Positions 1 to 6,888 of a stretch of DNA of 10,631 bases are shown here, piece after piece. Position 1 is the first letter of the stretch; each line of letters opens with the position of its first letter. A program made the translations under genes and the position numbers. This DNA comes from Planctomycetaceae bacterium (GTDB lineage: Bacteria; Planctomycetota; Planctomycetia; Planctomycetales; Planctomycetaceae): positions 1 to 10,631 of the forward strand of contig JAGQQQ010000116.1 in assembly GCA_020426125.1 (NCBI GenBank), written 5' to 3'. The notes under the pieces were generated by a model. It did not search any database, was not told the origin of the DNA, and saw only the letters and a list, made by a program, of their open reading frames with translations.

Positions 1-354
1 TTGCGGGTTCACGTCGGTCGCCACCACATGGGAGGCTCCGGCCTTGAGGCAGCAGAGCGAGATCAGGCCGGAGCCCGTCCCAATCTCCAGGATTGTTTTG
101 TCCTGCACGAGGTCGGTTTCCCGAATCAGATCGCGAAGGCTGAAGGAATCGCGGGGGTCCCAGAAAACCGTGGGAAACAGGGCCAGCCGCTGATCAAAGT
201 CATCGACGAGGACCCATTCCTGGATTTCCGGACCGTCAACAGGAGTCAACGGCCCCCAGTCCACTGGCCCCGCCAGCCAGGGTGCGATCGCATACCCCGC
301 AACAAACAGGATTGCGAGCAGCGTCAGGGCCGCTGCCCACCAGCGTGTGTTCAT
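1..354 (-). CDS. Membrane-anchored class I SAM-dependent methyltransferase, N-terminal part (C-terminus beyond window)
   Basis: The open frame starts at ATG 354 (complement) and runs off the left edge, giving 118 visible residues. Residues about 5-28 (AAALTLLAILFVAGYAIAP region) form one hydrophobic segment after a short basic N-terminus, so a signal anchor or uncleaved signal peptide is likely. After a linker, residues 88-96 read ILEIGTGSG, the SAM-binding motif I of Rossmann-fold methyltransferases, followed by the next strand VVATDVNP (110-117), whose aspartate normally contacts the ribose of SAM. The text around motif I resembles methyltransferases of the PrmA/PrmC type, but the catalytic and substrate-binding part is missing, so the substrate is unknown. 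A GGTGG sequence lies just upstream of the ATG. The gene is divergent from the acyltransferase fusion at 642. The membrane anchor is unusual for this fold. Confidence 0.8.
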   Translation of the reverse strand, partial: MNTRWWAAALTLLAILFVAGYAIAPWLAGPVDWGPLTPVDGPEIQEWVLVDDFDQRLALFPTVFWDPRDSFSLRDLIRETDLVQDKTILEIGTGSGLISLCCLKAGASHVVATDVNPQ

Positions 355-485
355 GATTCCACCAATTCGATATCTCCCAAAGTGCGAGTTCCCCCGCGTC
401 CGTCCGCCTTGGCCGTACTCATATCAGAAGGAGCCGGAGTCGTCATTCTTTTCCGGAGAATCGTTAACACCGTTTCGCTCGATAA

Positions 486-502
486 ACGGCAGTCCGTGCC
501 GT
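486..502. repeat. Small inverted repeat in divergent intergenic region
   Basis: ACGGCA (486-491) and TGCCGT (497-502) form a perfect six-base inverted repeat around a five-base GTCCG spacer. It sits in the 287-base gap between the divergent methyltransferase (start 354) and the acyltransferase fusion (start 642). It could be a regulator binding site or chance; there is no T-run, so it is not a clear terminator. Nothing else convincing was found in 355-641: open frames there lack protein-like composition, and no strong promoter pair stands out. Confidence 0.25.
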
Positions 503-641
503 AACCCGACTCCTTGTCGATGGTTGCGAAAGAATTCGGCTTTCCCTGAAAAAGCGGGAGTGATACCTTGCCCGGGATCTCGCCCATTCGCCACACGATT
601 CTCAGCTTCACTTCGCTTCCCGAACGGCACTGATTTCCACA

Positions 642-3600
642 ATGACCGCAACCACCTCAACGGCGAATCTTGAACCGATGATCACTTCCCAGGAGGAAAT
701 TCCATCGGTCTGGACCACAAGCTTCGTGGGACTCGTTCTCACCCAGTTTCTCGGTGCGTTTAACGATAATATGATTCGCTGGTTGGCGGTTCCCATCGCT
801 CAGGAGGTCATCGGACCGGAAATGGCGATCGTCGTTGGCTCTCTCTGCCTGACGTTTCCCTTCTTGATTTTGACCCCCACCGCCGGTTGGCTGGCAGACA
901 GATTTCGGAAACGGGACGTCATCATCGCCTGCAAAGTCGCCGAAGTCGCCCTGATGGTCTTGGCAGGCATTGCGATTCTCTACGTCAACACCGTTTTTTT
1001 GTTCAGCGTCGTCTGCCTGATCGGCGCCCACAGCGCCTTGTTTGGTCCATCGAAATTCGGAGCCATCCCGGAGATGATGCCGACGGAAAACCTGTCGAGA
1101 GGGAACGGGATCATGGGCATGGTCTCGATCATCGCCGTTGGCCTGGGTACAATCGCCGGATTTTCCTTGTACGACGCGACACATCCTGTTTTGGGTGCGG
1201 GAGACTGGGCAACGGTTTGGCCCTCTGCCCTGGCCTTGGTCGGCGTCGCCATCTCGGGGCTTGCGACCAGTTTCCTGATTCAGACCCAAGCCGCCGCCGA
1301 CCCTGAGCGCCGCGTAACCATCAACCCACTCACCGAAGTCGTCCCTTCCCTGAAACTTCTCTGGGATGATCGACGCCTCCTTCGCACCGCTCTCGGCATT
1401 GCCTTTTTCTACTTCCTGGCCTCGCTCGCACAGCAGAACATTGACCCCTTCGTCAATCAGGAACTCGGCCTGTCGAAAACGGACGTCGGATTGTTGCTCG
1501 GGTTGCTGATCGCCGGCGTCGGGATCGGCAGCGTCGTCGCCGGCTACATCTCAGAAGACAAAGTGGAATTGGGGATTGTCCCGATGGGTGCGATCGGCAT
1601 CGTCGTCAGTTCCCTGCTCGTTTTTCTGTCAGGCATCCTGGTGGATGTCGAACTTCCGATCAAAGAACAATGGGCTTACTGGGGGGCGTGTGGAGGACTG
1701 TTCCTGTTAGGGGCCTCGGCGGGTCTCTACAACGTCCCCTTGGAAGCGTACCTGCAATTCCGAAGTCCCGTGAAAAGCCGGGGGACGATCCTCGCAGGCA
1801 GCTATTTCCTTTCGTTCTCGCTGATCGTGATCTCGGCGGGAATCTTCTATCTGCTCAGCGTGGTGATCAACTTCGCCCCCAGCACCATCTTCATGCTCGC
1901 CGGTTTGATTACGGTTCCCGTTGCGATCTACATCATCATGTTAATGCCGGACTTAACGTTTCGGTTTCTGCTGTGGATCTTTACGCACACTCTTTATCGA
2001 TTGCGAGTTCACAACCGCTACCACATCCCGGATCATGGCCCGGCGTTGATCGTCTGCAACCACATTTCCTTTGTGGACGGCATTCTGATGTGTGTCTCGT
2101 CATCACGGTTCGTCCGCTTCGTGATCTATGCGGATTTCACCGAGATGCCGTTGCTTCGTCGACTTGCGGTCATCATGCGGGTGATCCCCATCCGCTCGAC
2201 GGACGGTCCCAAAGCACTGATCAAGTCGATCAACATTGCTCGGGATGCTCTGAAAGATGGAGAAGTCGTCTGCATCTTCGCCGAAGGCCAGTTGACGCGG
2301 ACCGGCCAGATGCAACCGTTCCAACGGGGAATGATGAAGATTCTCCAGGGGACCAATGCCCCTGTGATCCCTGCATATCTATATGGACTCTGGGGGAGCA
2401 TCTTCAGCTGGCGGGGCGGAAAGATCTTTAAGAAGTGGCCGCGCAAGTGGCCCTATGAAGTGGATTTGTATTTCGGAGAACCCATTCACAACCCTAAAGA
2501 CGCCGCGGAAGTTCGTCAGGAAGTCGAGCGGCTCGGAGCAGAGGCGGTCGCCATGCATGCGAAGAAAAAACCGATCCCCGCACGCCAGTTCATTCGGCAG
2601 TGCAAATCAGCGAAAAGCAGAGTCAAAGTCGTCGACTCGACGAAACAAAGCCTCACCGGAGGCAAGCTCCTTGCTGGAGCTTTAGCGCTCCGCCGCGCTC
2701 TCTCCCGCGAAGTGCTCGGAAAAGACGAACAACGGGTGGGGCTGCTGCTTCCTCCCTCGGTCGGCGGATGCGTTGCGAATATGGCACTCGCGCTCGATCG
2801 CCGCGTCGCGGTGAACCTCAATTACACGCTCTCCGAGGAGGTTCTCAATGTCTGCGTCAAGAAAGCGGGGCTGACGCACGTACTGACGAGCCGGAAGTTT
2901 TTGGAAAAGAAGCCCTACAACCTTGAAGGAGCCGAATGGGTCTTCCTCGAAGACATCAAGGAGAAAGTCACCGCCGCGGATAAAGCCGCCGGAGCATTTG
3001 GAGCCTATGTGATGCCCGCTTCGGCATTGGAACGGTCGCTGGGGCTGCATCGTGTTGACCCCGACGACATGCTCACCATTATCTTCACTTCCGGATCGAC
3101 TGGCGATCCCAAAGGAGTCGTGCTGTCCCATGCCAATGTCGGCTCGAATGTCGAGGCCGTCGACGAATTACTCAATCTCCAAGACGCCGATGGTCTGCTG
3201 GGCGTCCTGCCGTTTTTCCATTCCTTCGGCTACACCGCCTGCATGTGGCTCCCGATGTGCTACAAAGTTCGCGGGGTCTATCACTTCAATCCGCTTGATG
3301 CGATGGTCGTGGGACGGCTCTGCCAGGAGAATAAACTGACGATCATGATGTCGACGCCGACGTTCTTGAAGATGTACCTGCGGCGCTGCCAGAAGGAACA
3401 TTTCGAGACGATCGACTTGATTGTCACGGGAGCCGAGAAACTCCCCGTCGACCTTGCGGAGCAGTTTAAAGACAAGTTCGGCATTCTTCCGACCGAAGGA
3501 TACGGCACCACCGAACTCTCCCCCGTCGCCGCGGTGAACATCCCCGATCACCGGTCCCAAGATGTCTACCAACAGGGAACCAAACTCGGGACGGTCGGTC

Positions 3601-4172
3601 GGCCCTTACCGGGTGTCACCGCGAAAGTCGTGAACCCAGACACTTTTGAGGATCTTGGTTTGGATCACGAGGGACTCCTTTTGATCAAAGGGCCCAATGT
3701 CATGACCGGGTATCTCGACGAAGCGGAGAAGACGGCCGAAGTCGTCAAAGACGGCTGGTACATCACCGGTGACTTCGCCAAGGTCGACAGCGATGGCTTC
3801 GTGACGATTACCGGTCGCCAGAGCCGATTCTCGAAGATCGGCGGGGAGATGGTGCCGCACCTGCGGATTGAACAGGAACTGGTCAAAATCTGCGAGTGCG
3901 ACGGCGATGACGACGGAGAAATCACACTTGCTGTGACCGCTGTCCCCGATGCCTCTCGCGGCGAGAAGTTGATTGTCCTTTATACGAAGCTAAACAAGCC
4001 GGCCGACGAAGTGATTAAACAACTCGCGGAGACCGGGTTCCCCAAACTCTGGCTCCCCGCGTCCAACTGTTTCATCCACGTGGAGCAGATCCCCATCCTC
4101 GGGACTGGCAAACTCGACCTGAAAGGGGTCAAGGACCTCGCTCTGTCCGCTACGGCGATTCATGCGTCGTAG
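642..4172 (+). CDS. aas: LplT-PlsC-Aas fusion: lysophospholipid transporter / acyltransferase / acyl-ACP synthetase
   Basis: This 1176-residue inner-membrane protein joins three activities that E. coli splits between LplT and Aas: inward flipping of lysophospholipid, its re-acylation, and activation of the fatty acid on ACP. Residues about 25-435 are an MFS transporter with the LplT-like QFLGAFNDN (35-43), motif A around GWLADRFRKR (82-91), and many hydrophobic helices. Residues about 450-650 are a PlsC-type acyltransferase with NHISFVD (H474, D479, the HX4D motif) and FAEGQLTRTG (from 546), equivalent to FPEGTRS. Residues about 665-1165 are an adenylate-forming ligase: TSGSTGDPKG (816-825), YGTTE (954-958), ITGD (D1044) and the C-terminal catalytic lysine in GTGKLD (K1157). 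All key residues are present, so it should be active. The start is uncertain: ATG 642 lacks a clear Shine-Dalgarno, and ATG 678 is an alternative. It is monocistronic here, followed by a transposase relic. The domain order matches known Aas fusions; no ACP domain is fused. Confidence 0.93.
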   Translation: MTATTSTANLEPMITSQEEIPSVWTTSFVGLVLTQFLGAFNDNMIRWLAVPIAQEVIGPEMAIVVGSLCLTFPFLILTPTAGWLADRFRKRDVIIACKVAEVALMVLAGIAILYVNTVFLFSVVCLIGAHSALFGPSKFGAIPEMMPTENLSRGNGIMGMVSIIAVGLGTIAGFSLYDATHPVLGAGDWATVWPSALALVGVAISGLATSFLIQTQAAADPERRVTINPLTEVVPSLKLLWDDRRLLRTALGIAFFYFLASLAQQNIDPFVNQELGLSKTDVGLLLGLLIAGVGIGSVVAGYISEDKVELGIVPMGAIGIVVSSLLVFLSGILVDVELPIKEQWAYWGACGGLFLLGASAGLYNVPLEAYLQFRSPVKSRGTILAGSYFLSFSLIVISAGIFYLLSVVINFAPSTIFMLAGLITVPVAIYIIMLMPDLTFRFLLWIFTHTLYRLRVHNRYHIPDHGPALIVCNHISFVDGILMCVSSSRFVRFVIYADFTEMPLLRRLAVIMRVIPIRSTDGPKALIKSINIARDALKDGEVVCIFAEGQLTRTGQMQPFQRGMMKILQGTNAPVIPAYLYGLWGSIFSWRGGKIFKKWPRKWPYEVDLYFGEPIHNPKDAAEVRQEVERLGAEAVAMHAKKKPIPARQFIRQCKSAKSRVKVVDSTKQSLTGGKLLAGALALRRALSREVLGKDEQRVGLLLPPSVGGCVANMALALDRRVAVNLNYTLSEEVLNVCVKKAGLTHVLTSRKFLEKKPYNLEGAEWVFLEDIKEKVTAADKAAGAFGAYVMPASALERSLGLHRVDPDDMLTIIFTSGSTGDPKGVVLSHANVGSNVEAVDELLNLQDADGLLGVLPFFHSFGYTACMWLPMCYKVRGVYHFNPLDAMVVGRLCQENKLTIMMSTPTFLKMYLRRCQKEHFETIDLIVTGAEKLPVDLAEQFKDKFGILPTEGYGTTELSPVAAVNIPDHRSQDVYQQGTKLGTVGRPLPGVTAKVVNPDTFEDLGLDHEGLLLIKGPNVMTGYLDEAEKTAEVVKDGWYITGDFAKVDSDGFVTITGRQSRFSKIGGEMVPHLRIEQELVKICECDGDDDGEITLAVTAVPDASRGEKLIVLYTKLNKPADEVIKQLAETGFPKLWLPASNCFIHVEQIPILGTGKLDLKGVKDLALSATAIHAS

Positions 4173-4289
4173 GTCGCGTCAGTAAGAAGATTTGCCCTTT
4201 GCCTTAGATGAAGTCATGCTGTCCGGCCTCCGAGGAAAATGGAGATGGAGTCTGGTCGGATTCGTACAACCGGCCAGGAGAACCATCCC

Positions 4290-4414
4290 ATGAGTGTATC
4301 CGTCGTCGCTTCACGCCGAAACAGAATGCGGAGATCGTACGTCGGCATGATGCCGACAAAGAGCCCGGTCCCGCATGAGCGGAGGAATCTCACCGTGAGA
4401 CCGGTTCGACGAAC
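4290..4414 (+). pseudogene. Decayed transposase (IS orfA-type, HTH_Tnp_1-like) N-terminal remnant
   Basis: AGGAG (4276-4280) precedes ATG 4290, which opens with MSVSVV. The similarity to orfA-type helix-turn-helix transposase N-termini then continues in another frame from about 4301: RRRFTPKQNAEIVRRH, then DADKEP, ending at TGA 4376. It returns to the first frame at about 4367 with VPHERRNLTVRPVRR, which lines up with the usual ...DELGVQPTQ helix of such proteins. Two frame changes and the lack of any downstream transposase body make it a dead fragment of some 40 codons. The 3' limit is approximate: it meets the stop of the DUF1080 gene at 4415. The family match is from memory of planctomycete transposases. 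No terminal inverted repeats or target duplications were recognised. It occupies most of the 242-base gap between the convergent genes on either side. Confidence 0.55.
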
Positions 4415-5131
4415 TTACGGCAATTCACGAATCTTCAAATTTCGGAATTCAATCGGAGCCCCCTCGGATTCTAAACAGAGATATCCCTCGGCGGGTTGGC
4501 ATTCGTTGCCGCCGGAGACCTCCTCGCCGTTCACCCAAAGGCGGACTTCGCCGTTGATGGCACGGACATAATAGTGGTTCCATTCCCCGATCCCCCGGCT
4601 GAGATTCTTGCTGGGGAAGGAGCGGCTACCATTCGGAGAGATGGGCGGGAATGGCTTCATCTTTGATGAACCGACCGGAAACACATCCCCATTGGTCGTG
4701 AACCAGTCGGGTTTTTTGCCGGTCCGTTGTTCGAACTGTTCGGCATAGCCATGGTCCAGAACCTGAATTTCAATCCCCCCAGGGGGAAGTTTTCCACGTT
4801 CGAGGCCGGTCAGAGCTTCCTCGGAGGCCCAAAGAAAGACTCCCGAATTCCCTCCCGATTTGAGGTGACGCCACTCCACGACCAGTTCGAGATTCTTGTA
4901 TTTTTTCGTGGAGCGAGTGACACCGACCGGTTGGCCAGTGCAGACAATTATCCCGTCCTTCATCCTCCAAGTGTCGGGATCGCAATTGACCTGTTCGAAA
5001 TCCTCAAGCGTCAACTCGACCCATCCCGGACCCGTCCCGTCGACAAATGCTCTCGGAGCGGCATCCTCGGCATTCCCCGGCATTGCAGCCGCAGCCATCA
5101 AAATGACCGTCCAAACCAATCTCTCTCGCAT
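4415..5131 (-). CDS. Secreted DUF1080 / 3-keto-disaccharide hydrolase domain protein
   Basis: The 238-residue product has a signal peptide (basic MRER, hydrophobic core VWTVILMAAAAM, likely cleavage after GNA at about residue 21). The rest is one DUF1080 (PF06439) domain, a concanavalin-like beta sandwich: an early GPGWVELTLEDFEQ strand, W55-region DTWRMKDGIIVC, NLELVVEWRH, the SGGNSGVF loop, GIEIQVLDHG, the EWNHYYVRAINGEVRLWVNG stretch and a final LESEGAPIEFRNLKIREL. This is the family's usual single-domain secreted form. The family is expanded in planctomycetes and includes proteins acting on 3-keto-glycosides; the substrate of this copy is unknown. The start at ATG 5131 is supported by AGGAAGGGAG ending five bases upstream. 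Its start lies 19 bases after the stop of the FabZ-like gene, suggesting co-transcription, although a functional link between a periplasmic sugar protein and a cytoplasmic dehydratase is not obvious. Confidence 0.88.
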   Translation of the reverse strand: MRERLVWTVILMAAAAMPGNAEDAAPRAFVDGTGPGWVELTLEDFEQVNCDPDTWRMKDGIIVCTGQPVGVTRSTKKYKNLELVVEWRHLKSGGNSGVFLWASEEALTGLERGKLPPGGIEIQVLDHGYAEQFEQRTGKKPDWFTTNGDVFPVGSSKMKPFPPISPNGSRSFPSKNLSRGIGEWNHYYVRAINGEVRLWVNGEEVSGGNECQPAEGYLCLESEGAPIEFRNLKIRELP

Positions 5132-5150
5132 CTCTTCTCCCTTCCTCTCT

Positions 5151-5639
5151 CTACCGGCTGATCGGCACTCCGATCATCTCGCCGTTAAAAACCTGTTTGC
5201 CGTCCACAAATCCTTGAAACTCGAACTGAGCAAGCCGTTTGACTTTGATCGCAGTGGTCCGGGCACAGATGATCAACCGGGAATCCGGATAAACGGGATA
5301 ACGAAATCGTACATCATTCATCCCCCCGAATCCCAGGTAATCTCCGGCTTCGAGAATGTCATACTTGCGGGCATAAAACCCAGCGAGTTGTGCCGCCGCT
5401 TCACAGAGCATGACCCCCGGCATCAAGGGAAACCCAGGCATGTGCCCCTTGATCCAAAACTCATCGTCCGTGACATCCTTGAATCCGATGAGACCGTGGT
5501 TCTCCCGGTCAATGTGAACAATCCCGGTCAATTGTTCCATCTCGTGCCGCTGGGGATTCACCTTCCGAATATCGTCAATGGTGAACATCGGCTTGTCATA
5601 ATTAAACTGCGTGTAATCGTATAACGGCTTGGCGGGCAT
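5151..5639 (-). CDS. FabZ-like (3R)-hydroxyacyl-ACP dehydratase, hotdog fold
   Basis: The 162-residue product is a single hotdog domain of the FabZ family, which removes water from 3-hydroxyacyl-ACP in the fatty-acid elongation cycle in the cytoplasm. The diagnostic stretch is GHMPGFPLMPGVMLCE, with catalytic His66 and Glu80 both present, followed by AAAQLAGF and the later GFGGMNDVRFRYPVYPDS strand pair. It is slightly longer than typical FabZ (about 150) because of an N-terminal extension of some 20 residues. AGGAAG at 5646-5651 lies six bases upstream of ATG 5639 and fixes the start. It is not next to lpxC, lpxA or other fab genes, so it may be a specialised paralogue rather than the housekeeping enzyme; hence no gene symbol. 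It leads a probable two-gene operon with the DUF1080 gene. Confidence 0.87.
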   Translation of the reverse strand: MPAKPLYDYTQFNYDKPMFTIDDIRKVNPQRHEMEQLTGIVHIDRENHGLIGFKDVTDDEFWIKGHMPGFPLMPGVMLCEAAAQLAGFYARKYDILEAGDYLGFGGMNDVRFRYPVYPDSRLIICARTTAIKVKRLAQFEFQGFVDGKQVFNGEMIGVPISR

Positions 5640-5645
5640 TTCCGA

Positions 5646-5651
5646 CTTCCT
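5646..5651 (-). promoter_or_regulatory. Ribosome binding site of the FabZ-like gene
   Basis: AGGAAG on the minus strand with a six-base spacer to ATG 5639. It decides this start. A weak -10-like CATAAT lies about 40 bases further upstream without a convincing -35 partner, so no promoter is called. Confidence 0.6.
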
Positions 5652-5879
5652 GTGTCCTTTCCAATGAGGAACTCGCGAGTCACATTATGAACAGGGACAA
5701 CCCATGATGTGAGAAAAATGGTCGGGCATCCGGGATCCCCAACACGACATCCCCATGAACCATAAATCTTTCAACAATCGCGCGTCGACTTATCCTGATC
5801 GTGATTGGCTCAATTGAACATGTTTGATGGCATTCAACGATTCCGAGTCGGTCGAGGCGCGGCCAACGGGAAACATTTC

Positions 5880-5895
5880 GCTCGGTCTCCCGAGC
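5880..5895 (-). terminator. Possible hairpin terminator after the sulfatase-HAD pair
   Basis: GCTCGG (5880-5885) and CCGAGC (5890-5895) form a perfect six-base stem with a four-base loop, eight bases downstream of the HAD stop codon on the minus strand. The following minus-strand bases (CGAAATGTTT) are only weakly T-rich, so termination efficiency is doubtful. The remaining 5640-5879 holds no gene I can support and presumably carries the promoter of the FabZ-DUF1080 pair. Confidence 0.3.
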
Positions 5896-5903
5896 TCGAT
5901 TGA

Positions 5904-6863
5904 TCATGCTCCCACTATATCACGGACTTGGCAAATCTCCGAGATGAGCCGATCTGGTTTCAGATCCGGATCGCGGACATCCGCCGCCTGAAAACGGCAC
6001 GTGTTCTTGTCCGAAACATACAAACAGGTGTGAAACCCCGTGGACTTCGCAACGGCGAGATCCTCCTGCAACAGATGACTGACGTGCAACACCTCGTCTG
6101 GGGAGAAGCCATGATCGCGAAGGGAATCACGAGCCTTCTCAAAAAACGTCGGAGACGGTTTTCGCAATCCAACATCCGAGGAAAGAAACAGACAATCCGG
6201 CGTGAGAACCTGATGGTTGGACTCGAAGTATTCCTGTTTCCGTAAATCACGAAACAACTGCGGTAAGGTAAAGGATTGGCTATCAGCCAACACTCCGCAA
6301 CGAGTTCCTTGTCGAATCAACTGCAGGAGTGTCTCGGTCGCGTGAGGGGCAGCCGCGGTCCCCTGGAGGCTGGCGTGAAAAAAGAAGGCCACCTTGTCCA
6401 CGAGAGCATCGAGGCTGCCGAGCGTTCCCTGGTCCCAGTCATATTCGTTCTTAACTAGCCGATCGAAGATTTTCCGCCAGATCTTGTGGGAGCTGATGTC
6501 GGGATAATCTCCTTTACGTTTGGTGCTCGTCATTCCCACTTCTTCAACGATATCGGTGTATTGCCGCAGCAAGGACTCCCAAGGCTGTCCCGGCTTGCGG
6601 GACATGCTGTACCACATGTTGAATTCTTTGATCGTCTTTTCCAGCGCGATCTGCATTCGAAGTTTCTGCGAATGGACGTGCAACAACTCCCCCTGATCAA
6701 TTCGCAGTAGGGTTCCGTAGACATTCCAAAGGACGACTTTAATCCCTGGAAGCGGTTGGGTGAACGGAGTCACCTTGATGGCAACAGCATCCGGCGGCGC
6801 GGGCCAAATCAGGTCCGACCGCTCGTCGATCGATGCCAAATATTCCGTGAGAGTCTGTGCCAT
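5904..6863 (-). CDS. HAD-superfamily protein with degenerate catalytic motifs
   Basis: The 319-residue product has the layout of a HAD hydrolase: a 40-residue N-terminal lead, core strand KVVLWNVYGTLL (42-53), a helical cap (about 60-170), strand GVLADSQSFT (190-199), GLRKPSP (K235, motif III) and VLHVSHLLQEDLAVAKSTG (258-276, motif IV). In active members the first strand reads D-x-(D/Y)-G-T; here the nucleophile position is Asn47 (codon AAT, one base from Asp GAT). The motif IV GD pair is Ser262-His263, with only the later Asp268 kept, and motif II lacks the usual SN. Lys235 is retained. The protein is therefore probably not a normal phosphatase or dehalogenase; a binding role is possible. 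ATG 6863 has only a weak upstream GAAG. It follows the sulfatase by 25 bases and is probably co-transcribed. A sequencing error at codon 47 is the trivial alternative for motif I but not for motif IV. Confidence 0.85.
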   Translation of the reverse strand: MAQTLTEYLASIDERSDLIWPAPPDAVAIKVTPFTQPLPGIKVVLWNVYGTLLRIDQGELLHVHSQKLRMQIALEKTIKEFNMWYSMSRKPGQPWESLLRQYTDIVEEVGMTSTKRKGDYPDISSHKIWRKIFDRLVKNEYDWDQGTLGSLDALVDKVAFFFHASLQGTAAAPHATETLLQLIRQGTRCGVLADSQSFTLPQLFRDLRKQEYFESNHQVLTPDCLFLSSDVGLRKPSPTFFEKARDSLRDHGFSPDEVLHVSHLLQEDLAVAKSTGFHTCLYVSDKNTCRFQAADVRDPDLKPDRLISEICQVRDIVGA

Positions 6864-6888
6864 ATGACGAAGTGCTTCAAAGAAACCT

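Noticed and set aside
1..504. Plus-strand 167-codon open frame at the left edge
   Set aside because: It lies opposite the methyltransferase, whose SAM-binding motif is unmistakable on the minus strand.
351..611. Minus-strand 86-codon open frame whose TGA overlaps the methyltransferase ATG (ATGA)
   Set aside because: The overlap looks like translational coupling, but the product has no recognisable domain, hydrophobic core or protein-like composition, and the frame fills an intergenic region without a supported ribosome site.
5680..5907. Minus-strand 75-codon open frame starting with ATGA overlap on the HAD stop codon
   Set aside because: The translation resembles random sequence and runs through the hairpin after the HAD gene; no ribosome site of its own. 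Probably chance.
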